Position numbers and translations under genes: made by a program | Assembly (NCBI GenBank): GCA_038225475.1 | Contig: JBBRRA010000001.1 | Location: forward strand, 1 to 64,000 | DNA from: Polymorphobacter_B sp038225475 | GTDB taxonomy: Bacteria; Pseudomonadota; Alphaproteobacteria; Sphingomonadales; Sphingomonadaceae | Length of the DNA stretch: 64,000 bases | Reading direction: 5' to 3' | In this document: positions 51,976 through 60,617 of the stretch, one piece after another | Numbering within the stretch: the stretch's first letter is position 1 | Layout: the number at the start of each line of letters is the position of its first letter | The notes under the pieces: model-generated | The model's database searches: none | Told to the model about the DNA's origin: nothing | Seen by the model: the letters and a program-made list of their open reading frames with translations, nothing else

Positions 51976-54383
51976 GCGCGCACCCGGCGTTGCACATCCT
52001 GCGCGGCGACTGCTGCGAGCAGCGGCTCGAGCCACTGTGCCGGATCATCGCCATGCGTGACGCGCAGCCCGTCGAGCAGCCGCACGCTGGCCTCGCGTCC
52101 CGAGAGCACCGTCAGGATGCGGTCGAGCCCGGTCAGGTCGAGGCGCGCGATCACGCTGTCTGCCCCGTGCTTGATCAGGAAACAGTGCGATGTGTCGGGC
52201 AACGTTCGCACAAGGTCGAACTCGTGCGCCGAAAGCCCAAAGCCGCCGCGATAGTCGGCCTCCTGCGCCTTCGGATTGGGCATGAAAATCTGCGTCGCCG
52301 CCTGTTCGATGATCGCCGGGCCGATCAGACTGTCGAGCGCGTCGCGGGCGTTCTGCGTGGCAAAGCCGACGATGCCGCCACGCTTGCGGATCGTCTTTTC
52401 CCAATCCTTGATCCGGGCGACGAACAGCGCGTCGTCGAGTGCCTTCCAGCCCTCGTCGACCACAATGATCGTCGGTGTTCCGTCGAGGCGCTCTTCGACG
52501 CGGTGAAACAGATACATCATCGCGGGCGTCCGGCTGATCGGATCGTCGAGGATCTGGGTCATGTCGAATCCGATGCTGCGCGCATCGATGTCGAGGCTGT
52601 CGGTCTCGTTGTCGAACAGCCAGGCGCGCTCGCCGCCATCGACCCATGCGCCAAGCCGATGCGCGAGGTCGCCCGCCTGCGGGCGGTTCGCCCCGCTCAG
52701 CAATTCGCGGAACCAGCGCAGGCGGCGCAGCGCCGGAAGCTGATCGAAATTGGCATCGACGGCCGCGGCCACGATCTCGCGGTCTGCAGCATCGAGCGCG
52801 GTGCCGATTGCCGGGGTCAGCAACCGTTCGACCCATTCGGTCAAAAAGCGCCGATTGCCCGGCGTGTCGGGCAGCGCGAGCGGGTTGAACCCGGTCGGGA
52901 GCCCCGGACGAATGACGCTATACACGCCGCCCGTCGCGCGGATGAAAATCTCGGCGCCGCGATCCTTGTCGAAATAGACGACCCGCGGCGCAAGCTTCGC
53001 GGCCTGCGCGAGGAGGAACGTCAGCACGACCGTCTTCCCCGACCCCGACGGGCCGATCACGGTGAAATTGCCAAGGTCACCCTGATGAAAATTGAAATGA
53101 TATGGCGTTCCCGAGGTCGTCTCGAGGACGGTGATCGCATCGCCCCAGTGGTTACCGGTCGCCTGCCCGGCCGGGAAATTATGCAGCGAGGCAAGCGCCG
53201 CAAAGTTGCCCGTCGAGATCAGCGAGCGTCGCGCGATATCCTTGAAGTTGCCGGGGAACTGCGCCCAGAAAACCGGCTCCATCGCGACATCCTCGCGGAC
53301 CGCGATCAGCCCGAGGTCGGTAAAGCTCGACAGCACATCGGCAACCGCCTCGTCGAGCATCGGCAAATCGGGGACACGCACCTGAACGCTTAAATGATGT
53401 TCGCCAAAGCCCGACCGTCCGGCAGCAACATTATCCTTGGCTTGCGCCAGATCGGCACGCAGCGACTGAGCGTCGTCGTCGGTGGCGCGCATCCGTCGCA
53501 GCGCGAGATTCATCCGCCCCAGCGCCGCCGTCCGGTCGACGAACCCAAAGCTTTGCGTCACGACCATCTCGCGCGGCAGCCGCAACAAATTGTCGAGCAG
53601 CCCCGGCGCGGTCGCGGGCGGATAGTCCTTGATCGACAGCATCGCGGCAAAGCGCCGGTCGGCAGCAAGAGCGCCCTTCAGATCGATCGTGTCGCCGCCG
53701 AAGCTGACGCGCGTGTACGGCAGATACTTGCCGATATCGGCGCGCGGCAGCAACACCGGTCGCAGCACGCCGTTGTACAGAAACGATAAAAACTCGAGCG
53801 CTTCGGAGCAGTCGCCGCCTGGGGTCGCATAGACGCTCAGCCGCCGCGCACCATAGGGTGCCAGCGATCGCAGCATCGCATCGACCGCGGTGTCCAGATC
53901 GCGCCGACCTAGCAGATCGTCGACGCCGGGACCGCGCGGGCGGAATAGCGCCGCCGCGCTATCGAGGATCCCGGTCCGGCCCTGCAACGGACGGCGCACG
54001 ACCGTCAAAAACAGTTCGTTGGCAAACATCTGCTTGTCGGCGAGCCGCGCGCGCCACGCGGCGTCGACTTCCGCACAGAATGCGTTTTCGGGCGTGCCGT
54101 CGAGCACCGCCGTCACCGGCCGCCGGACGATGTGGTGATAAACCGCGAAATGCGGATCGGCGATCGCGCGCAGCATCGTCTCGCGGATCGCATGACGATA
54201 GTTGAGATCGTCGGTATCGACCGTCTCGAACGGCAGGCCGGCGATGTGTACCGTCTGCATCAGCATCCCATCGCGCGTCGCGATCGTCGCGCCGTCGACA
54301 TGATGCGACCATGGCAGCCGGTCGCCGGCCGAAGTCTCGCGACGCGCGGCAGCCGGTGGGGTCTGGAGCGCGGTCGCAGCCAT
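51972..54383 (-). CDS. virB4: VirB4-type secretion ATPase
   Basis: The 803-residue ATPase has an N-terminal CagE/TrbE/VirB domain and a C-terminal ATPase domain. Walker A is FTVIGPSGSGKT (K450) and the Walker B-like segment is TIIVVDEGWKAL. RKRGGIVGFATQNARDAL is typical of the family. It energises pilus and channel assembly. It starts two bases after the virB3 stop and overlaps virB6. Confidence 0.95.
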   Translation of the reverse strand: MAATALQTPPAAARRETSAGDRLPWSHHVDGATIATRDGMLMQTVHIAGLPFETVDTDDLNYRHAIRETMLRAIADPHFAVYHHIVRRPVTAVLDGTPENAFCAEVDAAWRARLADKQMFANELFLTVVRRPLQGRTGILDSAAALFRPRGPGVDDLLGRRDLDTAVDAMLRSLAPYGARRLSVYATPGGDCSEALEFLSFLYNGVLRPVLLPRADIGKYLPYTRVSFGGDTIDLKGALAADRRFAAMLSIKDYPPATAPGLLDNLLRLPREMVVTQSFGFVDRTAALGRMNLALRRMRATDDDAQSLRADLAQAKDNVAAGRSGFGEHHLSVQVRVPDLPMLDEAVADVLSSFTDLGLIAVREDVAMEPVFWAQFPGNFKDIARRSLISTGNFAALASLHNFPAGQATGNHWGDAITVLETTSGTPYHFNFHQGDLGNFTVIGPSGSGKTVVLTFLLAQAAKLAPRVVYFDKDRGAEIFIRATGGVYSVIRPGLPTGFNPLALPDTPGNRRFLTEWVERLLTPAIGTALDAADREIVAAAVDANFDQLPALRRLRWFRELLSGANRPQAGDLAHRLGAWVDGGERAWLFDNETDSLDIDARSIGFDMTQILDDPISRTPAMMYLFHRVEERLDGTPTIIVVDEGWKALDDALFVARIKDWEKTIRKRGGIVGFATQNARDALDSLIGPAIIEQAATQIFMPNPKAQEADYRGGFGLSAHEFDLVRTLPDTSHCFLIKHGADSVIARLDLTGLDRILTVLSGREASVRLLDGLRVTHGDDPAQWLEPLLAAVAAQDVQRRVRA

Positions 54384-54385
54384 CG

Positions 54386-54682
54386 TCAGGGCGTATAACT
54401 GTTACAGCGCCAGGCGCCGAAGCCCGGCAGGCGTGACGCACGCCGCGCGCGGAGCAGCCACAGATCGAAGATGCGCGGCTCGCCGAGGCAAGCCACAGTC
54501 CCAAAACCGTGCAGCAGCAGCGCCACGAGGATCACCCAAAACGACTTGGTGACTAGGAACGCCTCCATCGTCACCAGCGCGTTGATGACAAAGAAGTTAT
54601 AGGTGACGCCCGCGAACATCTGCGGACGCGTCAAGGCGGTGAACACCGGCTCGCGCACCAACTGGACGTCGGCATCCGCCAT
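54386..54682 (-). CDS. virB3: VirB3-type membrane protein
   Basis: The 98-residue protein has the VirB3 pattern: LVREPVFTALTRPQMFAGV, two hydrophobic segments and the C-terminal GEPRIFDLWLLRAR. It sits between virB2 and virB4, the standard order. The start at 54682 lies one base after the virB2 stop. Confidence 0.92.
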   Translation of the reverse strand: MADADVQLVREPVFTALTRPQMFAGVTYNFFVINALVTMEAFLVTKSFWVILVALLLHGFGTVACLGEPRIFDLWLLRARRASRLPGFGAWRCNSYTP

Positions 54683-54683
54683 G

Positions 54684-55013
54684 TCAGCGCACGCCCTCGG
54701 CAACGCCCTTGATACCGCCGACGATTGCGGCAGACCCAAACAGGATAAACAGCCCGATCACCACGGTTGCCCCGAAGCGCCAGTTCATCCGCCCGGTCAG
54801 CATCAACAGCCCGACGCTCGCCACCGCAATCACCGCAACCGCCGTTGCGACGCTGCCAAGCAACGTCCCCTGAATCCACGCCATCGCCCCGGTGATCGCG
54901 CCCGACCCCTGCGGGTCGAGCGTCACGGTCTGCGCCAGCGCCGGATGCGCCGCGGCCAGCACCAGCAGCCCCATCGCAGCCCACAGCGCCCGATTGCCCG
55001 CCGAAGTCTTCAT
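54684..55013 (-). CDS. virB2: VirB2-type major pilin
   Basis: The 109-residue protein has a long signal region (ALWAAMGLLVLAAAHPALAQ). The mature part has two hydrophobic segments separated by a short basic loop (LTGRMNWRFG), the TrbC/VirB2 pilin plan. MKTSAGN at 55013 is the chosen start; MSTIGSG at 55040 is an alternative. It begins the tight virB2-B3-B4-B6-B8-B9-B10-B11 series, 277 bases after virB1. Confidence 0.88.
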   Translation of the reverse strand: MKTSAGNRALWAAMGLLVLAAAHPALAQTVTLDPQGSGAITGAMAWIQGTLLGSVATAVAVIAVASVGLLMLTGRMNWRFGATVVIGLFILFGSAAIVGGIKGVAEGVR

Positions 55014-55155
55014 GTTCGTTCCACTGCCTATTGTGCTCATGCGATCATCGCTGCTTTCATACCTTACGGCATCGGAGCCGCGCGAGATGCAGGCCGCTTG
55101 TTTTACGGACAGCCGACACTGCAATGTTCCTGTCAATCCATTCAAAGCATAGCGA

Positions 55156-55177
55156 CGCTTGGCATCATCGCCAAGCG
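55156..55177. other. Perfect inverted repeat between virB1 and virB2
   Basis: CGCTTGGC-ATCATC-GCCAAGCG has 8-bp arms and a 6-base loop, in the longest gap of the operon. No T-run follows on either strand, so an operator, attenuator or RNA-processing site is more likely than a terminator. Confidence 0.45.
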
Positions 55178-55290
55178 CCGCTGCCGCCGGTGCGCGGTCG
55201 GAACGCGTCTGCATACCGACCGCGCATGACAGTTTTGTTTAGTGTGGCAAGCGCTGCCGATAACCGACGCCGACGCGACGGCCGTGCCCC

Positions 55291-55854
55291 CTACTCCGTA
55301 GCGGCATCGGCGAGGCGGGCGAGCACAGCTGCAACATAGGCTTTGGTTTCCGGAAAGCGCGGCACGCCGCGGGCGCGTTCGACCGCCGCTGGTCCGGCAT
55401 TATATGCTGCGATCGTGCGAACGACGTCACCGTCGAAGCGGTTGAGCAACAGCCGCAAATAGGCGACGCCGCCGCGGATATTGTCGCGCGCGTCGCTGCT
55501 ATCGACGCCCATCGCGCGCGCCGTGCCGGGCATCAGCTGCATGATCCCTGCCGCCCGAGCCGGCGACCGGGCGGCCTGATTATACCCCGATTCGGTGCGC
55601 GCGATCGCGTCGATGAGCGCTGGGCTCACTTCGTAAGTCTGCCCTGCGCTGGCAACAAATGGCCGATAGGTTTGCGCGCGCTCGCCAACACTAAGATCGC
55701 GGCGCGGTTTGAGCCGAACGATTGGGCGGGCAACGGGCTTGTCGAGTTGGACCATCACCCCGTCGTCGCCGATTTCATAGACTTCGGCGACCGCTGGAGC
55801 AGCCAACGAACCGGCAAGCGCGGCGATAATCAGCAGTCGCAGGCCGCGCGCCAT
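55291..55854 (-). CDS. Lytic transglycosylase (VirB1-like)
   Basis: The 187-residue protein has a signal peptide (LLIIAALAGSLAAPAVAE) and a C-terminal SLT domain. The catalytic glutamate is E88 in ARTESGYN, followed by AAGIMQLMPGTARAMGV and IAAYNAGPAAV. It cleaves peptidoglycan, probably to make room for the secretion channel. It is upstream of and co-directional with virB2. The middle part has no recognised domain. Confidence 0.9.
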   Translation of the reverse strand: MARGLRLLIIAALAGSLAAPAVAEVYEIGDDGVMVQLDKPVARPIVRLKPRRDLSVGERAQTYRPFVASAGQTYEVSPALIDAIARTESGYNQAARSPARAAGIMQLMPGTARAMGVDSSDARDNIRGGVAYLRLLLNRFDGDVVRTIAAYNAGPAAVERARGVPRFPETKAYVAAVLARLADAATE

Positions 55855-55868
55855 CGCTCGTCCGCACC

Positions 55869-56351
55869 CTATTCCATATGATCGGGAACATAGCCGGGGG
55901 TCGGCACGATTGGCAATGTCGCCGCGAGGATTGCGACCGCGACGAGCCAGCTCGAAGCGACCTTGACGGCGACCGACGCTCCACGCGCCGCAAGCCAACG
56001 CCCCGGAAATACGAGCAGAACGAACGGGAGCGCGCGCGCGGCGTCCGCGAGCGTGCCGGCCTCGGCAATCGTCGCTCCGGCCCAGATACCGGCATTGGAT
56101 CCGGCAATCAGCGCCACGGACAGCGGCACGCGGCCGGGCAGGTGGACCAGCAGCGCCGTAATCACGACACTTACCCAGCAGCCGATGAAGACCGCCTCCA
56201 GCCAGCCGTGCGGCCACGGCAAAGCCAATGCCGCAAGCGTTGCCGTTATAACCAGCCCGATCGCCGGCCAGATTGCCCGGCGGGGCGCGAAAACCAGCAT
56301 GAACGCGAGTGTCGCACAGAGGATCGCAGGGGGTAACGCACCACCCCTCAT
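55869..56351 (-). CDS. Hypothetical polytopic membrane protein
   Basis: The 160-residue protein has four or five hydrophobic segments (ILCATLAFMLVFA, AIGLVITATLAALAL, AVFIGCWVSVVITALLV, WLVAVAILAATLPIV) with short basic loops. The start at 56351 overlaps the HupE stop by four bases (ATGA). Its stop lies 14 bases before the transglycosylase start. It links the HupE gene with the secretion operon. Function is not recognised. Confidence 0.75.
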   Translation of the reverse strand: MRGGALPPAILCATLAFMLVFAPRRAIWPAIGLVITATLAALALPWPHGWLEAVFIGCWVSVVITALLVHLPGRVPLSVALIAGSNAGIWAGATIAEAGTLADAARALPFVLLVFPGRWLAARGASVAVKVASSWLVAVAILAATLPIVPTPGYVPDHME

Positions 56352-56872
56352 GGCCGGATTGCCGCGTAGAGAAACCAGCACCCTGTCGCAGCGATCAAAC
56401 CACCCAGGGTTCGCGTCACGATTGCACCGCCGGGCCGATCGTTGAGCAGACCGATGCCGATACCGACGACATGGAGCATCCCGGTGGCGAGTACGAAGCC
56501 CAGGCTATACCCGACCGGATCGGCTGCCGAGGGCAGTTCTTTGCCGTGCGCGTAGCCGTGAAAGATGGCGAACACCGCAACGATGGCGCACGCGAGCCAG
56601 ACCGGAGCACGCACCGCTCCAGCGATCATGGCGCCAAGCACGAGCACCGACACTGCAATACCAATCTCCACTGGCGGCAATGGCACTCCGGCAATCCCGA
56701 GCGCACCGCCGATCGCCATCACCGTGGGAAATAGCACGGGCAAGGCGACGATCAGCGGCCGCCCGAGGAAAGCGCCCCACAGCCCAACCGACACCATAGC
56801 CAACAGATGGTCGAACCCGCTGAACGGATGCACGAACCCGGATGCAAAGCCGCCGGCAAGCCCGGTACCCAT
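56348..56872 (-). CDS. HupE/UreJ-like metal permease
   Basis: This membrane protein (174 residues from the ATG at 56872) matches HupE/UreJ, secondary permeases linked with nickel or cobalt. It has the family metal motif HPFSGFDHLLAM and further FAIFHGYAHGKELP. The frame continues upstream to at least 56956 and encodes a probable signal peptide (CGVLIAVASPASAH) without an ATG, GTG or TTG. The true start may therefore be CTG 56956, or the 5' end may carry a frameshift (an ATG at 56915 in another frame would give MRR). It is divergent from a DUF4198 gene. Confidence 0.82.
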   Translation of the reverse strand: MGTGLAGGFASGFVHPFSGFDHLLAMVSVGLWGAFLGRPLIVALPVLFPTVMAIGGALGIAGVPLPPVEIGIAVSVLVLGAMIAGAVRAPVWLACAIVAVFAIFHGYAHGKELPSAADPVGYSLGFVLATGMLHVVGIGIGLLNDRPGGAIVTRTLGGLIAATGCWFLYAAIRP

Positions 56873-56989
56873 ATGGGCGGACGCGGGACTGGCGACTGCT
56901 ATCAGTACGCCGCATTGCGCCGCTTTCGCGCCCCAAGCGTATATTCGGGCACGCAGCGATTTGCTGCCGACGCCGCTCGACGAGGGTTT

Positions 56990-57844
56990 ATGCTCCGCTA
57001 TTTGCCGATCTTCACGCTGCTGGCAGGCAACGCCAGCGCTGCACTCGCGCACGATTTCTGGCTGCAGCCACAAATGTTCGCCGCCGCGCCGAACACCGTG
57101 GTGCCGTTTACGATTCAAGTCGGCCACGGTACCTTCCGCCAGCGCTGGGGCGCGCCGATCGACCGGATCCTGCGCTTCGACGATATCGGGCCGGGTCGGG
57201 TCACCAACTTGCGCACCGGTTTGCAGGCACCAGGTGGAGCCGACGATGGCTCGGTGCGCCTGATTGCCCCCGGCACGCATGTGCTTGTCCTCGAGACCAA
57301 CCATGCCGAAAGCGAACTGCCCTCGATCCGCTTCAACGATTATATCAAGGTCGAGGGGATGACCCCTGCGATCGCGTGGCGCGACCGGCTGAAGCTGGCC
57401 GATACCCCCGGCCGCGAAATCTATAGCCGACGGGCCAAGGCACTCGTGCAGGTCGGCCCGCTCGATCCCGCCCTGGCATCGCAAGCGACGCGTCCGGTAG
57501 GCCTGACGCTCGAGATTGTACCGCAACGTAACCCCTATGCACTCACCGCGAGCGAGTTGCTCCCGGTCCAGATCATTTACGAGGGCAAGCCGCTGGCCGG
57601 TGCCCTCGTTAAACTCAATAATCTCGATTTCGATGCACGCCCGATCGAAAGTCATCTGACCGACCTTGCCGGGCGGGCGACGTTCAATCCGCCACGGCGG
57701 GGGAAATGGCAGCTCAACGTGATCTGGACAAAACCGATCAGCGGCAATCCGAAGGCCGAGTTCGAGACGATATTCTCAAGTCTGACCTTCGGATTTCCAG
57801 CGACTACACCGGTGGCAGTTAAAGTGCCACCGGGTCCGTCGTAA
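56990..57844 (+). CDS. DUF4198 periplasmic protein (possible metal-uptake accessory)
   Basis: The 284-residue protein has a signal peptide (MLRYLPIFTLLAGNASAALA) directly followed by HDFWLQPQ, the typical DUF4198 opening. A beta-rich body follows (LPVQIIYEGKPLAGALVKL, TDLAGRATFNPPRRGKW). Family members accompany nickel/cobalt or other metal uptake systems. The divergent HupE-like permease supports such a role. CGAGGG precedes the ATG at 56990. The end overlaps the convergent small lipoprotein gene by 26 bases. Confidence 0.85.
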   Translation: MLRYLPIFTLLAGNASAALAHDFWLQPQMFAAAPNTVVPFTIQVGHGTFRQRWGAPIDRILRFDDIGPGRVTNLRTGLQAPGGADDGSVRLIAPGTHVLVLETNHAESELPSIRFNDYIKVEGMTPAIAWRDRLKLADTPGREIYSRRAKALVQVGPLDPALASQATRPVGLTLEIVPQRNPYALTASELLPVQIIYEGKPLAGALVKLNNLDFDARPIESHLTDLAGRATFNPPRRGKWQLNVIWTKPISGNPKAEFETIFSSLTFGFPATTPVAVKVPPGPS

Positions 57845-58073
57845 GGCTGAGCGGAATAATATCGCCCGCCGCCGGGTCTTTGGCATCGGTGTTGGGATCG
57901 CCGCGATAGGCGATGCCGAAGTTCGTTCCGAATTGATCCTCGACCTTGGCGACCGGCGGCACAACGACCGGCGGCGTGACCGGTGGTGCGGGAACCGAAC
58001 TATTGTTGCCGCAGGCGGCGAGCAATCCCGTCGTCATCGCCGCCGCCGCAATCCGCCAATATAAAGTGCGCAT
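57819..58073 (-). CDS. Small lipoprotein
   Basis: This 84-residue protein starts MRTLYWRIAAAAMTTGLLAAC, a lipoprotein signal with Cys21. A Pro/Val-rich linker (SVPAPPVTPPVVVPPVAKV) and DQFGTNFGIAYRGDPNTDA follow. GAGAAG lies before the ATG at 58073. It is 35 bases downstream of the DUF4331 gene on the same strand, so the two are probably one operon. The last 26 bases overlap the end of the DUF4198 gene. Confidence 0.75.
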   Translation of the reverse strand: MRTLYWRIAAAAMTTGLLAACGNNSSVPAPPVTPPVVVPPVAKVEDQFGTNFGIAYRGDPNTDAKDPAAGDIIPLSLTTDPVAL

Positions 58074-58108
58074 GATCTTCTCGCCTTTCTGACTGATGGC
58101 TCGCGGCC

Positions 58109-59704
58109 TTATGGCTGCGTCTGCGGGCGCGGCGACCCGCGCAGCGGCGCATTGAGATACGGGAAGGCATTGAGAATGTTGTTCGCACTGCTCGGCGCGC
58201 CGTCTGTGTAAGCGACCATTCCGGTGGGCGCATCGGACGGCTTGCACAGGCCAAGGTCGGTAGCCTTGCCCGCAATCGGCACCGGGTAGCACAGCCGCCC
58301 CATGGCAACGCGGAGCACGATATCGACCGTATCATCGCCCGGACGCCGGCCGTTCGGGAAGCCGGCCAAGTCGTTCCCGACAACGCCAAACGTGCTCTGG
58401 CTCGCTTGCGGCGTCGGTGCAACGGCCGTGTTCAGCCGCTGCATTTCAGACGGCGTCACCGTCTTCAGCTGATTAAGCGTGGCAATGCCCGTCAGGAACG
58501 TGGCGACAAGATCGTTACGCGGGAAATTGCTCGGGGCCAGATTGGTGAACGTCGTGCCCAGCGTTGCATTCACAGGCGCACGGAACAACGCATCAAGGAT
58601 CGCCGGGAACGTCGGGTTGGTCACATAATCTGCAAGCGCGCCGTCGGCGGTTGGCTTGACCGCGTTGAACAGATCCTTCTGCGGAAGCCCGATCACCAGT
58701 TCGTTGACCAGCGGCATTCCGAGCCGCGAGACCTGCACATATGATCCGCCCTCGAGCGTTTGCTGGGCAAACGTCGGCATCGTGCGCAGCAAGCGCGCCT
58801 GCGGCAGACTGGCGGTGCTCCACACACCGATGACACCGTTGCCGGTGCCCGTCAGGCAGGCGATCGGCACCTCGATCGCAATCGACGTCACGTTCTTCTT
58901 GCCGATCAGTTCCTGGTTATCCGGGCTCTGCGTAATCCCGCCGGGGAATGGCTGGCCGTTACCATAGACCGGGTCGTTATCACCCTCGATCGGCACGAAA
59001 TTGACCAGATCGAAAATCGGGCCAAGGTTCACCGCAAAATATTCAGCGCGCTGGCCGACAAATACCCGGCCCTGTGTCGCACAGCCGGGAATGGCGATAT
59101 TGTAGATGAACTTGTTGGCGTAGTTGGCATAGCCGCCGGGGATGGTCTTATTGCCGGCGTTATCGAAGGGCTTGATAAAGCTCGCGCCGCCACCCGTTGC
59201 ATTGGTGATGGCAGCGCGCGTTCCGGTCCGGCGATTGCCGGTGACCAATGTGACCGAATAATTCTCGTCTTCGCCGAGGTTAGCGTCATTCGGGGCCGAG
59301 ATCGGTCCAATCTGGCGCAAGGCAATCGGCAATTCTTTGCCGCCAACTGTGATCGTCTTGCCTTTGTCGCCCTTAAGGACATTGTTGAACTTGAATTGGA
59401 ATGTCAGATCTTCGACAGCGTCGCCGGTGTTGTCGACGTGGATCTCGTAAAGCGCATCGGGATCCATCGAGTAATAGTTCGGACCATCCCCAGGACTTTC
59501 GCCGGGCTGAAAATTTGCGATCAGCGTGACGTAATCCTGCCGCCCTGGCTCGTAACTACGAAACGCATAAACATCTGTGTTGTCTACCTTCGGCATCTTG
59601 GCAACGCCCGGAGCTTCCCGATGGCTGGATGCAAATGCCGGCGAGATCAGTAATATTCCCGACGTAATAGCCGTTGTCGTCACTAGCCGTAACAATTTTG
59701 ACAT
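58109..59704 (-). CDS. DUF4331 family exported protein
   Basis: The 531-residue protein has a signal peptide (LLRLVTTTAITSGILLISPAFA). It is followed by SSHREAPGVAKMPKVDNTDV and YAFRSYEPGRQDYVTLIANF, the DUF4331 signature. It is a large secreted beta-rich protein of unknown function. The start at 59704 (MSKLL) has GGAG six bases upstream; ATG 59716 is less likely. It leads the two-gene unit with the small lipoprotein. Confidence 0.88.
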   Translation of the reverse strand: MSKLLRLVTTTAITSGILLISPAFASSHREAPGVAKMPKVDNTDVYAFRSYEPGRQDYVTLIANFQPGESPGDGPNYYSMDPDALYEIHVDNTGDAVEDLTFQFKFNNVLKGDKGKTITVGGKELPIALRQIGPISAPNDANLGEDENYSVTLVTGNRRTGTRAAITNATGGGASFIKPFDNAGNKTIPGGYANYANKFIYNIAIPGCATQGRVFVGQRAEYFAVNLGPIFDLVNFVPIEGDNDPVYGNGQPFPGGITQSPDNQELIGKKNVTSIAIEVPIACLTGTGNGVIGVWSTASLPQARLLRTMPTFAQQTLEGGSYVQVSRLGMPLVNELVIGLPQKDLFNAVKPTADGALADYVTNPTFPAILDALFRAPVNATLGTTFTNLAPSNFPRNDLVATFLTGIATLNQLKTVTPSEMQRLNTAVAPTPQASQSTFGVVGNDLAGFPNGRRPGDDTVDIVLRVAMGRLCYPVPIAGKATDLGLCKPSDAPTGMVAYTDGAPSSANNILNAFPYLNAPLRGSPRPQTQP

Positions 59705-59835
59705 CGCCGTCTCCACCCTTGCCTGAATAACCCCGAAGACCAGAATTTAATCTTCAACTCTACATCATACGGGGCGCAGGCCTTGGCGGTTGCGTGCCAG
59801 CCAAATATTTTCATCGCCGGTTCATTGAGGTCCAA

Positions 59836-60435
59836 TTACCCATCGATCAACTGGTCCCATGTCCATTGACCGGAGCCGAAAGCCAGAATTTGGGTTTGCG
59901 ATCCGGTATCGACAAACAGCAGGCGTGGGCCAGTTACCGCAGCCTTTCGACAGTCGGCGGACGCTGCACGGACGGTCGCTGCCACGGCCACCCGGATCGG
60001 GTCGAGCGCGGCGGGGCCGCCGACAGCGCTCGCATCGATCCATTGGCCGTCCCATAACAGCAGTGCGTTCGATACCGATCTCGCGCTGGCCGGGATGAGT
60101 GCGAGCGCCTGTCGGACGCTGCTGTCAGCGCGGAGGTTGGCCTGAACATTTTCGGTCAGCACACACCCGGCGCCTCCCGGTGCCATCGACTGTGCCAACG
60201 CGACGGCCTTGTCATCGTTAGTCGCAGGATCGAGCACCGGCAGGTCGATCGAAGCTTCGATCCGGGCCATTTTCGGTTCGATCGGCAACTCTTGCACGGA
60301 TGGCAGGCTGAAATTTGTGACAGCAATCGACAGTTGCGGCAAAGCGGCGATCGGCACCCGATCGCGAGTCACCAAAACTCCAACCGCACCATGCACGACC
60401 AGCAGAGCTACCATCAAAAGACGACGGCCATTCAC
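59836..60435 (-). CDS. Hypothetical membrane-anchored protein
   Basis: The 199-residue protein starts with GTG at 60435: a basic VNGRRL, a hydrophobic segment (LLMVALLVVHGAVGVLV) and then a soluble periplasmic part. It has two cysteines (GGAGCVLTENV, ASADCRKAAV) that could form a disulphide, and ends GSGQWTWDQLIDG. No known domain is recognised. It is divergent from the DUF1761-like gene. Confidence 0.65.
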   Translation of the reverse strand: MNGRRLLMVALLVVHGAVGVLVTRDRVPIAALPQLSIAVTNFSLPSVQELPIEPKMARIEASIDLPVLDPATNDDKAVALAQSMAPGGAGCVLTENVQANLRADSSVRQALALIPASARSVSNALLLWDGQWIDASAVGGPAALDPIRVAVAATVRAASADCRKAAVTGPRLLFVDTGSQTQILAFGSGQWTWDQLIDG

Positions 60436-60617
60436 GCGATTGATCCTGCCACCTGCATACCCTCGTCTCGTCGTGCTTAACGAAGATACGGCACTTACGG
60501 AGCCGCGACGCAGGCGTTCTTTCGACCCCTTGCTATAGACTGATCTTGCCGCCTTGCGATGCGGCTGGCGGATTCTATGAAGAGCCGGTGATTGCATCGG
60601 CAATTGGAGAAATTTCC

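Noticed and set aside
55131..55136. Minus-strand TTGACA as a virB2 promoter
   Set aside because: The sequence 16-18 bases downstream (GCTGTC region) does not resemble a -10 box.
55156..55177. Hairpin read as a rho-independent terminator
   Set aside because: No T-run follows on either strand, and the gene order suggests transcription continues through.
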